Of a stretch of DNA of 61,857 nucleotides, positions 16,532 to 27,191 are shown piece after piece (the first letter of the stretch is position 1; the number at the start of each line of letters is the position of its first letter). The translations under genes were made by a program, and so were the position numbers. Source of the stretch: Thermoprotei archaeon (GTDB lineage: Archaea > Thermoproteota > Methanomethylicia > Nezhaarchaeales > B40-G2); NCBI GenBank assembly GCA_003649615.1, contig QMSI01000002.1, positions 1 through 61,857 on the forward strand, read 5' to 3'. The notes beneath the pieces are model-generated. The model made no database searches. It was not told the DNA's origin and saw nothing but the letters and a program-made list of their open reading frames with translations.

Positions 16532-17785
16532 GTGAGCCAGCACGACATAGTGGTAGTAGGGGCTGGTCCTAGTGGTTTAATAGCTTCCTTCGAGGCGGCG
16601 AGAAGAGGAGCTAACGTACTTATCTTAGAGGAAGACAGCGTTGTTGGAAAACCCGTTCATTGCGCTGGTTTAGTTAGTGTGAAAGGTCTTAGCCTTCTAA
16701 ACCTACATGGAGATTACATACAGGGGAGCGCCAAAGGAGCTATATTGCATTCTCCATCGGGTTTGCAAATTCGGATCGAAGCAAGGAGGGACGTTGCGTA
16801 TGTAATCGACCGTGCTAAGTTTGATCAAACCTTAGCTAAAAGGGCAATAGAGGCTGGTGCCGAATTAGCGTGTAGAGCTAAAGCATTAAAAATTCTATGG
16901 GAAAAGATGAGGGTGGCCGGAATCGAGGTTACGCTTAACGGAGTTAGAGTTGAAATTAAAGCAAAAGTGACGATAGACGCTGAAGGAGCTAGGTTTAAAC
17001 TTTTGCGTGAAGCTGGGTTAAACCCTCCTAAGCTTAGCTTGCTCTACCCTGCAGCCCAAGTAGAGGTGGAAGGAGCCGACGTAGAGGAGAACATGGTAGA
17101 ACTCTTCTTCGGTGAACAATGGGCGCCTGGCTTCTTCGCCTGGATCATACCCCATCGAGAAGGATGTAGAGTAGGGTTAGCCTCTAAAGTAGGCATGGCG
17201 AAAACACTTCTTGAACGGTTCATCAAGAAACATCCAGAGGCATCCACGAAGCTCAGAAGGGTCAAAGTTAAGGAAGTATCAGGCGGGTTGCTGGTTCTTG
17301 GAGGCCCTGCCCCACGCACCTACAAAGAAGGCTTCTTAGCTGTGGGGGATGCAGCTGGCCACGTTAAGCCTACTACAGGAGGAGGAGTCGTATTCGGAGG
17401 GCTCTCCGCTAAAATAGCTGGAGAAGAAGCAGCCATGGCCGCTCTACGTGGAGATAGAGAAGCCTTTGCCAGGTATGAAAGAAGGTGGAGAAAGATTATT
17501 GGTGGGGAATTAAAGTGGATGAGTAGATTAAGGACTTACTTATCATCATTAGATGACCGAGAACTTGACCATTTATTCGCCTCCGCTTTAAAACTCAAGC
17601 TAGAAGAAGAATTAGCCATAAAGGGAGATATGGATTTCCAGGCATTAACCATGAAAAAGCTCCTGAAAGCCCCTAGACTAGCACCTTTACTATTTAGAGT
17701 AGCCATGGGTTTAGCCATAGAAACTTTTAAAACCAGCTCAGAGGTTAGAGGTGAAGACTCTTCAACGGCGGTGGAGAATGTCTAG
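16532..17785 (+). CDS. Geranylgeranyl reductase family FAD enzyme (archaeal lipid saturation)
   Basis: These flavoenzymes saturate the isoprenoid chains of archaeal membrane lipids. The 417-residue protein starts with the dinucleotide-binding VVVGAGPSGLIASFEAARRG, followed by the CAGLVS motif near residue 47, and has the second FAD motif FLAVGDAAGHVKPTTGGGV around residues 269-287. Length agrees with digeranylgeranylglycerophospholipid reductases. GTG 16532 follows GGGAAGCCTAA. The gene overlaps the Zn-ribbon gene downstream by eight bases and leads to EF-1beta. Confidence 0.87.
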   Translation: MSQHDIVVVGAGPSGLIASFEAARRGANVLILEEDSVVGKPVHCAGLVSVKGLSLLNLHGDYIQGSAKGAILHSPSGLQIRIEARRDVAYVIDRAKFDQTLAKRAIEAGAELACRAKALKILWEKMRVAGIEVTLNGVRVEIKAKVTIDAEGARFKLLREAGLNPPKLSLLYPAAQVEVEGADVEENMVELFFGEQWAPGFFAWIIPHREGCRVGLASKVGMAKTLLERFIKKHPEASTKLRRVKVKEVSGGLLVLGGPAPRTYKEGFLAVGDAAGHVKPTTGGGVVFGGLSAKIAGEEAAMAALRGDREAFARYERRWRKIIGGELKWMSRLRTYLSSLDDRELDHLFASALKLKLEEELAIKGDMDFQALTMKKLLKAPRLAPLLFRVAMGLAIETFKTSSEVRGEDSSTAVENV

Positions 17786-17957
17786 AGAAATAAACTTCCC
17801 ACTATGCGCCTCCTGCAAGAGACCAATAACACCAGATGTAAAAGGAGCTAAATTTTATTGTCCTCAGTGTGGAGGCTTCTTGATATGGCGGTGTTGGCAC
17901 TGTCGAAAACAGGTCAACCCATATAAGTGTCCTAAGTGTGGTTTTGAGGGGCCCTAG
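17778..17957 (+). CDS. Zn-ribbon protein, HVO_2753-like (59 aa)
   Basis: The 59-residue protein carries four paired-cysteine knuckles: CASC, CPQC, CWHC and CPKC, giving two small zinc sites. This is the layout of a short archaeal zinc-finger family of the HVO_2753 type, thought to bind nucleic acid or to regulate. ATG 17778, with GGTGGAG just upstream, gives the normal family length and overlaps the end of the reductase gene by eight bases. EF-1beta follows 10 bases later, an arrangement consistent with a translation-related role. Confidence 0.85.
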   Translation: MSREINFPLCASCKRPITPDVKGAKFYCPQCGGFLIWRCWHCRKQVNPYKCPKCGFEGP

Positions 17958-17967
17958 GTGGTGAAGC

Positions 17968-18234
17968 ATGGCCAAAGTAATGGCTGTAGTGAAAGTAATG
18001 CCTGAGGACGTAGGAATCAACTTAGAGCAATTAAAAGACGATATACAAAAAAGCTTGCCTGAGGGTGTAAGCCTTCAGAAATCAGCGGTCGAAGAGGTAG
18101 CCTTTGGGATAAAGGTGCTTAAGTTGGTGCTCCTCCTCCCAGAAGAGGAAGGTGGTACGTATCAAGTTGAGGAAGCCATCTCTAAGGTGAAAGGCGTAAG
18201 CCAAGTTGAAGTCGAAATGGTTACGAGGGTTTAA
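17968..18234 (+). CDS. aef1b: Elongation factor 1-beta (EF-1alpha nucleotide exchange factor)
   Basis: aEF1B promotes GDP/GTP exchange on EF-1alpha. The 88-residue size, the N-terminal VMAVVKVMPEDVGINLEQL and the segment AFGIKVLKLVLLLPEEEGGT near residues 47-66 are typical of the single-domain archaeal factor. The ATG at 17968 follows AGGTGGTGA. Its partner EF-1alpha lies at the far end of this window at 47722. Confidence 0.94.
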   Translation: MAKVMAVVKVMPEDVGINLEQLKDDIQKSLPEGVSLQKSAVEEVAFGIKVLKLVLLLPEEEGGTYQVEEAISKVKGVSQVEVEMVTRV

Positions 18235-18283
18235 TAGAGGGTAGGATTAAGTATTAGTTTGAGCCTTCTCACATTAACGTTAG

Positions 18284-20509
<2,226 letters not shown>

Positions 20510-20520
20510 AGGGCCCAACC

Positions 20521-20760
20521 TTGTCTGCATGGATGTCCATTCCTCTCGAGGAAATAATAGTAGATCTACTTAGGCGGAGAGGAGGGGTAGCGAAGGATAA
20601 AGAGCTCTACACCATGCTTAAAGCCATGCTCGGCGATGTTTCGCAGAGAGAGGTCCTTAAAGCTTTACTTAAATTGGAGCTTAGTGATGTGGTAAGAGTC
20701 TCCACGATAAAGAAGAACCTAAAATCGGTGACCTTAATAAAGAAACCTGAAGAGGGCTAA
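20521..20760 (+). CDS. Small winged-helix-like hypothetical protein
   Basis: The 79-residue soluble protein reads like a single helix-turn-helix unit: a helical IIVDLLRRRGGVAKDKELYTML, then VSQREVLKALLKLELSDVVRV and a beta-hairpin-like tail. It resembles small winged-helix proteins common in archaea, but I do not recognise a named family. The TTG start at 20521 lies 11 bases after the cdc48 stop, with GAGGGCCC between, and the stop is three bases before the fen1 start, so it is probably co-transcribed with both. Confidence 0.65.
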   Translation: MSAWMSIPLEEIIVDLLRRRGGVAKDKELYTMLKAMLGDVSQREVLKALLKLELSDVVRVSTIKKNLKSVTLIKKPEEG

Positions 20761-20763
20761 AAC

Positions 20764-21801
20764 TTGGGCGTAGATTTAAAGGATCTTGTACCTAAGAGAG
20801 AGATCACTCTTCAAGACCTTAACGGTAGAGCTATAGCTATAGATGCCTACAATACGTTGCACCAGTTCTTGGCTATTATACGTCAGCCCGATGGCACCCT
20901 CCTCATGGATAGTCAAGGAAGAATAACCAGCCACCTATCAGGCTTATTTTATAGGACCGTTAACCTGTTGGAGATGGGCATTAAGCCTGTGTACGTCTTC
21001 GACGGTAAGCCTCCCGAGATCAAAGAGCTAGAAGTGCTAAGGAGGAAGATGCATAAGGAGGAAGCTGAGCGCAAATATGAAGAAGCCTTAGCTCGAGGAG
21101 ACCTTAAAGCAGCTAAAACTTATGCTCAACAAACAGGCAAATTAACCGAGGAGATGGTTGAAGATGCCAAGAAGCTCCTAGACACCATGGGCGTACCTTG
21201 GATTCAAGCACCGTCAGAAGGAGAAGCCCAAGCAGCTTACATGGCTGCTAAGGGAGACGTATACGCGGCAGCCAGCCAGGACTATGACTCTCTCCTGTTT
21301 GGGGCCCCAAGATTGGTGAGAAACGTAACGATCACGGGGAGGAGGAAGCTACCCAGGAAGGATGTTTACATAGAGGTTAAACCTGAACTCATAGAGCTAG
21401 AGCAGCTACTCAAAGAGCTAGAGATAACAAGAGAGCAATTGGTAGACGTAGGTATACTTGTAGGCACTGACTATAACCCTGAGGGTGTTAAAGGGATAGG
21501 GCCTAAGAAAGCCCTTAAACTAGTAAAGGAACAAGGCTCGCTTGAAAACGTGCTTTCCACGCTGAAAGACGTAGAGTTTCCTTTTGATCCCAAGGAAATA
21601 AAGAAACTTTTCTTGAGCCCTGACGTAACCTCCGATTATAAGCTAGAGTGGAGAGAACCGGATAAAGGAGAAGTTGTAAGGTTCCTCTGTAGAGAACACG
21701 ATTTCTCAGAGGATAGGGTAATGAATGCGGTGGAGAGAGCGATTAAAGCGTTTAAGGCAGGGAAAGGTAGGGTTACTTTAGAGGCCTACTTTAAGTTTTA
21801 A
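20764..21801 (+). CDS. fen1: Flap endonuclease 1
   Basis: FEN1 removes 5' flaps during Okazaki-fragment maturation and repair. The 345-residue protein has the XPG N-domain ([34 protein letters not shown]) and the internal domain with catalytic acidic residues in [15 protein letters not shown] and [13 protein letters not shown]. It also has the helix-hairpin-helix [21 protein letters not shown], and ends in a PCNA-binding-like tail, [12 protein letters not shown] 20764 is the start. The stop overlaps the convergent DUF371 gene by four bases. Confidence 0.96.
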   Translation: MGVDLKDLVPKREITLQDLNGRAIAIDAYNTLHQFLAIIRQPDGTLLMDSQGRITSHLSGLFYRTVNLLEMGIKPVYVFDGKPPEIKELEVLRRKMHKEEAERKYEEALARGDLKAAKTYAQQTGKLTEEMVEDAKKLLDTMGVPWIQAPSEGEAQAAYMAAKGDVYAAASQDYDSLLFGAPRLVRNVTITGRRKLPRKDVYIEVKPELIELEQLLKELEITREQLVDVGILVGTDYNPEGVKGIGPKKALKLVKEQGSLENVLSTLKDVEFPFDPKEIKKLFLSPDVTSDYKLEWREPDKGEVVRFLCREHDFSEDRVMNAVERAIKAFKAGKGRVTLEAYFKF

Positions 21802-22229
21802 CCTACAGACTCTGCCTCGATTATAACCATAACCTCCACGGAGGGATCTTTTAGAAGCTCCACTAACCTTCTGTCTAGATCGGCTGCAGCCTTATCAGCC
21901 TTCACCATCACCGTCCTTCCGCATATATAGCTGCTCTTCCTGAACACAATGCTTCTTTCGTCGTTAAAAACCATCATAGCTGAGCCATAGCCCCTCACTA
22001 CGTCAGATAACCCCTCAGCCTCAATCATCAAAGTAATAACGCTCCCCTCCCTCGAAGCCAACTTTTTAAACTCTAACGATAAGTCCCGAGCTGCCTTCTC
22101 CGCAGCTATGGCTACGATACAGTCACCTCTAGGAGACAAATAAGGGTCTTTAGTGATCTCTAACGTTGATCTGTGAGTAGCCTTAACGTTAGGATGCCCC
22201 CTTGCCTTAAAAACTTCAGCGGTTCTCAT
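21798..22229 (-). CDS. DUF371 family protein
   Basis: The 143-residue protein matches the archaeal DUF371 family, with [20 protein letters not shown] near the N-terminus and the segment [19 protein letters not shown] after it. No enzymatic role is established. ATG 22229 is preferred to the in-frame TTG at 22232. It faces fen1 with a four-base overlap and is divergent from pcm. Confidence 0.82.
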   Translation of the reverse strand: MRTAEVFKARGHPNVKATHRSTLEITKDPYLSPRGDCIVAIAAEKAARDLSLEFKKLASREGSVITLMIEAEGLSDVVRGYGSAMMVFNDERSIVFRKSSYICGRTVMVKADKAAADLDRRLVELLKDPSVEVMVIIEAESVG

Positions 22230-22281
22230 CAATCCCTAAGCTCAAATAACCCCTTATTAAAAGCACTCTCAGGGAGAAAGG

Positions 22282-22971
22282 TTGTCGAGTACTGGGAAGG
22301 AGCGCGAAGCAGCCATTAAGAGGCTGATAGAGGCAGGGGTAATTAAAAGTCAAGCAATAGCCAAAGCCATGTTAAAGGTTCCCAGAGAGGAATTTCTCCC
22401 TCCTGAGCATAGAAGGCACGCCTATATAGATAGTCCTCTGCCCATAGGCTATGGACAGACCACCAGCGCCTTACACATGACCGCTTGGCTAATAGAAGCT
22501 GTCCGATTGAAGCCAGGAGACAAAGTATTGGAGGTTGGCGGTGGCTGCGGCTATATGGCTGCTGTTTACGCCGAGATGGTAGCCCCAGAAGACTCAGAGA
22601 TCAAAGGACACGTCTACACCGTGGAGCTCATAGAGGAGCTGGCCAAGATGGCTGAAGAGAACCTAAAGCGACTTGGCTATGCCGATCGAGTCACAGTGAT
22701 TCATGGCGACGGAAGCCTCGGCTATGAACCAGCTAAACCATACGATGCCATAATAGTAACTGCCGCCTCACCCGATGTGCCTAGACCGCTCATAGACCAG
22801 CTGAAGCCTAAAGGTAGACTTGTCATACCTGTGGGTGGCCCAGGCTTTTACCAGGATCTAGTCCTCGTGGAGAAAGACGAGGAAGGGGAAGTTAAGATGA
22901 GAAGTCTAGGAGGATGTGTCTTCGTCCCTCTAAGAGGGAGATACGGCTTCCCAGACAAGGCTCTGTATTGA
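22282..22971 (+). CDS. pcm: Protein-L-isoaspartate O-methyltransferase
   Basis: The enzyme repairs isoaspartyl damage by SAM-dependent methylation. The 229-residue protein has the substrate-site segment DSPLPIGYGQTTSALHMTA (about residues 53-71), the SAM-binding motif VLEVGGGCGYMAAVYAEM and the post-motif YDAIIVTAASPDVPRPL. A GGGAGAAAGG precedes the TTG start at 22282. The next gene, a Trm5-like methyltransferase, starts nine bases after the stop. Confidence 0.94.
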   Translation: MSSTGKEREAAIKRLIEAGVIKSQAIAKAMLKVPREEFLPPEHRRHAYIDSPLPIGYGQTTSALHMTAWLIEAVRLKPGDKVLEVGGGCGYMAAVYAEMVAPEDSEIKGHVYTVELIEELAKMAEENLKRLGYADRVTVIHGDGSLGYEPAKPYDAIIVTAASPDVPRPLIDQLKPKGRLVIPVGGPGFYQDLVLVEKDEEGEVKMRSLGGCVFVPLRGRYGFPDKALY

Positions 22972-22980
22972 AGGGGCCTT

Positions 22981-24051
22981 GTGTTGACCAAACATCTCAT
23001 TGAGAGCATAGGGGTAAAGGTGGTCAAAGAGAAAGGAGAGGAGATCAGAAAGTGTTTAGCAAGGTTAGAGCTCTTAAACAGAGATGTCCTCATTAAGAAG
23101 GAGGGTGAACATCTCCTAATCCCTGTGAGCAGGGCAATCAAGGAGAGGGAGTTAGAAGAGCTAAAAGCAGTGTATCCTCAAATAGAGGTTGTCAAAACTC
23201 TCTTTAAAGCCGCCCCTCATAGACCTAAAGACCTAATGGAAGCCCTAAAAGACCTTCTACCTCCTTATAAGCTGGCATCATTACCAGGTTCCTTCGACAT
23301 CATAGGTGACATAGTTGTGATAGAGATCCCGCCAGAGCTTGAAGGAGAAGAAGCGTTGATAGCAGAGGGAATCATGAGGATACATCCTCACGTCAAATCC
23401 ATCTACAAGAAAGCAGGAGCGGTGGAGGGGGAATTTAGAGTAAGACCTCTTAAATTCATAGGTGGTATAGATAAGCCTGTAACTGTACATAAGGAGCACG
23501 GTTGCCTTTTCAAAGTAGATCTAAAGGAAGTTTACTTCAGCCCCAGGTTAGCTACTGAACGAAGGAGAGTGGTAGAGCTGGTTAATAGCCGAGAAGTAGT
23601 AGTAGATCTCTTCAGCGGTGTAGGGCCCTACGCCATACAGATCGCTAAGTTTCGAGGAGCCAAAGTTTATGCCGTAGACATAAATCCTCGAGCCTACCAG
23701 CTTCTACTAGAAAACATCAGAGTCAATAAAGTTCAAGACAGGGTCGAAGCTGTTCATGGTGATGCTCGTCAAGTGGCCTCCACGATCCTTAGAGGCATAG
23801 CTGACCGAGTTATCATGAACCATCCAAGTCAAGCTCTAGACTTCCTCGACGCAGCGTGTCTTGCTTTAAAGCCAGAGGGAGGGGTTATTCATGTTTATAC
23901 CTTCGCTCACGCGTTTGAGGATATCGAGGACTACCTTGCAAGGAAGATTAGAGATGCAGGTAGAAGAGTGTACGGTATACTTCATCGAGGCTTCGTCAGA
24001 CAAGTAGCTCCGAGAGAGTGGCAAGTGGTCATTGACGTTAAGGTGCGTTGA
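22981..24051 (+). CDS. trm5: tRNA (guanine37-N1)-methyltransferase, Trm5-like
   Basis: Archaeal Trm5 methylates G37 next to the anticodon, the entry step to wyosine bases. The 356-residue protein has an N-terminal D1-like region and the D2 segment ending EYGCLFKVDLKEVYFSPRL-like (here KEHGCLFKVDLKEVYFSPRL). Its Rossmann core has motif VVDLFSGVGPYAIQIAKF (about residues 208-225) and the acidic VYAVDINPRAY. The catalytic-pocket motif reads DRVIMNHPSQA where typical Trm5 has N-L-P, so Leu is replaced by His. The related TYW2 family is the alternative. Start is TTG 22981 after AAGGGGCC. Taw1, acting on the product m1G37, lies at 28601. Confidence 0.85.
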   Translation: MLTKHLIESIGVKVVKEKGEEIRKCLARLELLNRDVLIKKEGEHLLIPVSRAIKERELEELKAVYPQIEVVKTLFKAAPHRPKDLMEALKDLLPPYKLASLPGSFDIIGDIVVIEIPPELEGEEALIAEGIMRIHPHVKSIYKKAGAVEGEFRVRPLKFIGGIDKPVTVHKEHGCLFKVDLKEVYFSPRLATERRRVVELVNSREVVVDLFSGVGPYAIQIAKFRGAKVYAVDINPRAYQLLLENIRVNKVQDRVEAVHGDARQVASTILRGIADRVIMNHPSQALDFLDAACLALKPEGGVIHVYTFAHAFEDIEDYLARKIRDAGRRVYGILHRGFVRQVAPREWQVVIDVKVR

Positions 24052-24093
24052 ACCATGGAAAGCTTTTATAAGGGATTTCCCACCCCACCAAGT

Positions 24094-24179
24094 GGGCCCG
24101 TAGCTTAGCACGGTAGAGGAAAGCCGAAAGCGCTCGGCTCTTAACCGAGTGGTCGCGGGTTCAAATCCCGCCGGGCCCG
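24094..24179 (+). tRNA. tRNA-Lys (anticodon CTT) with a 12-nt insertion in the D arm
   Basis: The acceptor GGGCCCG pairs with CGGGCCC and the discriminator is G. The anticodon arm CTCGG-CTCTTAA-CCGAG places CTT at 24140-24142, and the T arm is GCGGG-TTCAAAT-CCCGC. After GTAGAG a 12-base segment GAAAGCCGAAAG (about 24119-24130) interrupts the 3' strand of the D stem; removing it restores GCTT paired with GAGC and a 74-nt tRNA. The insertion is best read as a tiny non-canonical intron. AGCCGA within it can pair with TCGGCT of the anticodon arm, giving a bulge-helix-loop type fold. Confidence 0.88.
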
Positions 24180-24252
24180 CTACCTCACCGCCTTGATAGA
24201 GGCGAAGAAATTAAGCTTGCCTCAGCGTAACGCTGCATAGTAGCTTAAGCTA

Positions 24253-24927
24253 GTGGTAAGGTTGACGATGAAGGAGCTTAAGGTCGAACTCAGGAAGCTC
24301 CTCTCTAAGTTGAGTGAAGACCTTGAACGAAAAGAGAAGCTAAAGGACTACTTAGTATCTACGTCGAGAAGGATCATAAAGGCAGCTGGAGACGCGGTGA
24401 TCTCAATACACTCTGAGCGGTTAGAGGAAGCTGATGAACTGATAAGGAAAGCCAGCAGTCTACTTAATGAGGCTTTGAAGCAAATTGAAGGACAGATAGA
24501 GTACCTCTATGAAGGACCTTTACCCCAAGCCTTGAAGGAGTACGTGGAAGCCTTGACGTTTTATAGGGTATACCAAGGGCAGAGCCCGCCAAGTCCAGCT
24601 GAGCTCAATGTACCTCTTAAGCCCTACATATACGGCTTGACAGAGGTGGTGGGAGAGGCTAGGAGAAGGGTGATTGATTCGCTTAGGAAAGATAAGATTG
24701 AAGAGGCTGAGAGATGGCTTGAGATCATGGAAGCTTTCTACGGAGCGTTAAGGGAGCTTGAGCTTTATAGAAGCGCATTGCCTGATATTAAACACAAAGT
24801 TGACCAGGTAAGAAGACTCACGGAAGTTACAAGAGGAGATGTCGCCTTAGCTACCCAGCGCAATAGACTACGACAAGACTTGAGAAGGTTGGAGGAGAGG
24901 CTTAGGGGGACGAGTAATCATGGTTAG
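24253..24927 (+). CDS. Translin-like protein
   Basis: The 224-residue, almost all-helical protein resembles archaeal translin homologues: a basic N-terminal helix pair, SRRIIKAAGDAVISIHSER (about residues 36-54), then DELIRKASSLLNEALKQIE and an acidic/aromatic core (EYVEALTFYRVYQG). Translins are single-stranded nucleic-acid-binding ring proteins; with TRAX they degrade RNA and process tRNA leaders in fungi. The start is GTG 24253 or ATG 24268; I see no ribosome site that decides. The stop overlaps the SepRS start by eight bases, so translin and SepRS are translation coupled. Confidence 0.8.
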   Translation: MVRLTMKELKVELRKLLSKLSEDLERKEKLKDYLVSTSRRIIKAAGDAVISIHSERLEEADELIRKASSLLNEALKQIEGQIEYLYEGPLPQALKEYVEALTFYRVYQGQSPPSPAELNVPLKPYIYGLTEVVGEARRRVIDSLRKDKIEEAERWLEIMEAFYGALRELELYRSALPDIKHKVDQVRRLTEVTRGDVALATQRNRLRQDLRRLEERLRGTSNHG

Positions 24928-26515
24928 GTTAAGGTTCACCGAGATACTTGAAAAAGCCGAGCAGAACTTTGAGGAAACTTGGCTTGAGACCGGGAAGCTT
25001 GTTGGTAAACGTTTCGCTAGAAGAAAGCCCTTGATAGCTTACGTTAAAGGTAAGCCTCATCCATTGATGGAGATCCTCCAAAAGTTTCGAGAAGCCTACC
25101 TACGTTTAGGGTTCGAAGAAATTCTTAACCCGGTTATTGTGGAGGAGGAAGATGTAAAGAAGCAGTATGGCCCTGAGGCTCTAGCTATTCTCGATAGATG
25201 TTACTATCTTGCTGTACTGCCCAGGCCTGATATAGGAATAGGTAAAGATAAACTTAAACTTCTTCAAGCTTTAGGGATCGAGATCGATGAGTCAAAAGTG
25301 AGGAAGCTCCAAGAAGTCTTACATGCCTACAAGAAAGGCGAAGTAGGCTCAGACGACCTCGTAGAACGCATTGCTGAAGCCTTAGCAGTAAGCGATGTTA
25401 TAGCGACGAGAATTCTAAGCGAGGCACTCCCTGAGTTTAAAGAACTCAGGCCTGAACCTACCTTATTGACTTTAAGGTCTCACATGACCACGTCTTGGTT
25501 CCTCACCCTATCGGCTTTACAACACAAAAAGACCTTACCTATTAAGCTTTTCAGCGTAGGGGTAAGGTTCAGGAGAGAGCAACGTGAAGATGAGACTCAT
25601 CTTAGAACCCATCATGCTGCCTCCTGCGTAGTCATGGATGAGGAGCTGGACGTAGAGGAAGGAATAGAGCTAGCAGAGGCGGTGCTTAGACAGTTCGGTT
25701 TCAAGGAGTTTAAACATGTGCGGAAGAAGGTTACAGCTAAATACTATGCGCCTGAGACAGAGCATGAGACCTACGTCAAATATCGAGGCGAGTGGGTAGA
25801 GGTAGCTAACTTTGGGCTCTACAGCCCTATTGCTCTAGCACATTACAAGCTCGAGTACCCAGTGTTGAACTTAGGAATCGGGGTAGAAAGGGTAGCAATG
25901 ATACTTTACGGCTATGACGACGTAAGGAAGCTAGTCTATCCTCAGTTTTACGAGGAGTGGTCGCTAAGTGACGAAGAACTGGCCTCCATGATTCGCTTAG
26001 AAGAGGAACCCTCTACCCGTGAAGGCAAGCTCCTAGCCATCTCCATAACTGATACTTTACAGAAATATCGCGACGCATCTAGTCCTTGCGAGTTTCAAGC
26101 GTTTAAAGGAGAAGCTTGGGGAATGAAGGTTGAAGCTAAGGTGTATGAGTATGACCCAGGTGTCAAGTTGACAGGCCCAGCCGCCTTCAATAAGGTCTAT
26201 GTATATAAAGGAAACATTCTCGGATTACCACCCACAGGGATGGATGAAAAACCAGAGGTAATGGATGCCAGAAAGGAGGGTGTGGACTCAGGGTTAAGTT
26301 ACGCTTACGCAATAGCAGCTAAGGCAGCTGCCGAAGCAGAGAAAAAAACCCCCACTGGCGGTGAAGTAAATATCAGAGTGAAAATTGCGCGCACACCTAG
26401 CGACGTGAACATTTACATCGAGGAAACAGCCAGGAGGTATGTGCAAAGTAAGGGTGGCCGGATAGATATTAGAGGTCCTGTGTTTATAGGTGTTAAGATA
26501 AATGTACAGCCTTGA
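24920..26515 (+). CDS. sepS: O-phosphoseryl-tRNA(Cys) synthetase (SepRS)
   Basis: SepRS loads phosphoserine onto tRNA-Cys; SepCysS then converts it to Cys. The 531-residue length and class II core agree with this family: FREAYLRLGFEEILNPVIVEE near residue 55 (motif 1 region), TLRSHMTTSWFLTLSAL near 186, VGVRFRREQREDETHLRTHH (motif 2, about 213-232), and NLGIGVERVAMILYG (motif 3, about 317-331), with a C-terminal anticodon-binding extension. PheRS-alpha-like enzymes are related but shorter and lack this extension. SepCysS and SepCysE are not in the window. It overlaps translin upstream and endonuclease V downstream. Confidence 0.93.
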   Translation: MVRLRFTEILEKAEQNFEETWLETGKLVGKRFARRKPLIAYVKGKPHPLMEILQKFREAYLRLGFEEILNPVIVEEEDVKKQYGPEALAILDRCYYLAVLPRPDIGIGKDKLKLLQALGIEIDESKVRKLQEVLHAYKKGEVGSDDLVERIAEALAVSDVIATRILSEALPEFKELRPEPTLLTLRSHMTTSWFLTLSALQHKKTLPIKLFSVGVRFRREQREDETHLRTHHAASCVVMDEELDVEEGIELAEAVLRQFGFKEFKHVRKKVTAKYYAPETEHETYVKYRGEWVEVANFGLYSPIALAHYKLEYPVLNLGIGVERVAMILYGYDDVRKLVYPQFYEEWSLSDEELASMIRLEEEPSTREGKLLAISITDTLQKYRDASSPCEFQAFKGEAWGMKVEAKVYEYDPGVKLTGPAAFNKVYVYKGNILGLPPTGMDEKPEVMDARKEGVDSGLSYAYAIAAKAAAEAEKKTPTGGEVNIRVKIARTPSDVNIYIEETARRYVQSKGGRIDIRGPVFIGVKINVQP

Positions 26516-27191
26516 CGATAGACGTGTAAAAGTACCTAAAAACTTTGATATCTCCAAGGCTAGGAAGGCTCAACAACTAATAGCTTCGAAAACCATAGAG
26601 GTTGATGAGCTCCCACGTCAATTAACCTACATAGCCGGTGCCGATGCAGCTTTTAGAAAAGGCCGAGTGATAGGGGCCATAGTCGTGCTTAGATACCGTG
26701 ACTGGAAGGCAGCGGAGGAAAGTAGCGTCGTGCTTGAGGAACGCTTCCCCTACATACCTACCCTCCTATCATTTAGAGAAGCTCCCGTGATCTTTGCTGC
26801 CTTCAGCAAGCTTAAAGTTAAGCCACAGCTCATGTTCATCGATGGACAAGGCTTAGCCCACCCATACCGTTGCGGTTTAGCTACTCATATAGGTGTAGTA
26901 TTGGATTTACCTACCATAGGAGTAGCTAAGAAAAGGCTGTGGGGTGAAGAGGGGGCTCTTGAAGGAAATAGAGCCCCTTTGATAGATCCAAGAGACGGAA
27001 AAGTAATAGGAGCAGCCGTTTGGACGAAAAAGGGGTCCAGACCTGTGTACGTAAGCATAGGACACAAGATAAGCTTAGAAACTGCTGTGAGACTCGTGTT
27101 GGAAGCCACTTTGCCTGGGAAAAGACTACCTGAACCTATCCTAGCTGCTCACGCTTTAGCTTCAAAAATGGCTAAAGAGGTGGCTGAATGA
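26502..27191 (+). CDS. nfi: Endonuclease V (deoxyinosine/inosine endonuclease)
   Basis: EndoV cuts near deoxyinosine in DNA and, in several organisms, inosine in RNA. The 229-residue protein has the metal-site Asp in IAGADAAFRKG (about residues 46-56), the conserved PYIPTLLSFREAP (wedge region) and the catalytic LMFIDGQGLAHPYRCGLATHIG (about 110-131; quoted here in two overlapping parts). The ATG at 26502 lies inside the end of sepS, overlapping by 14 bases, and its stop overlaps ribK by four. Confidence 0.94.
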   Translation: MYSLDDRRVKVPKNFDISKARKAQQLIASKTIEVDELPRQLTYIAGADAAFRKGRVIGAIVVLRYRDWKAAEESSVVLEERFPYIPTLLSFREAPVIFAAFSKLKVKPQLMFIDGQGLAHPYRCGLATHIGVVLDLPTIGVAKKRLWGEEGALEGNRAPLIDPRDGKVIGAAVWTKKGSRPVYVSIGHKISLETAVRLVLEATLPGKRLPEPILAAHALASKMAKEVAE

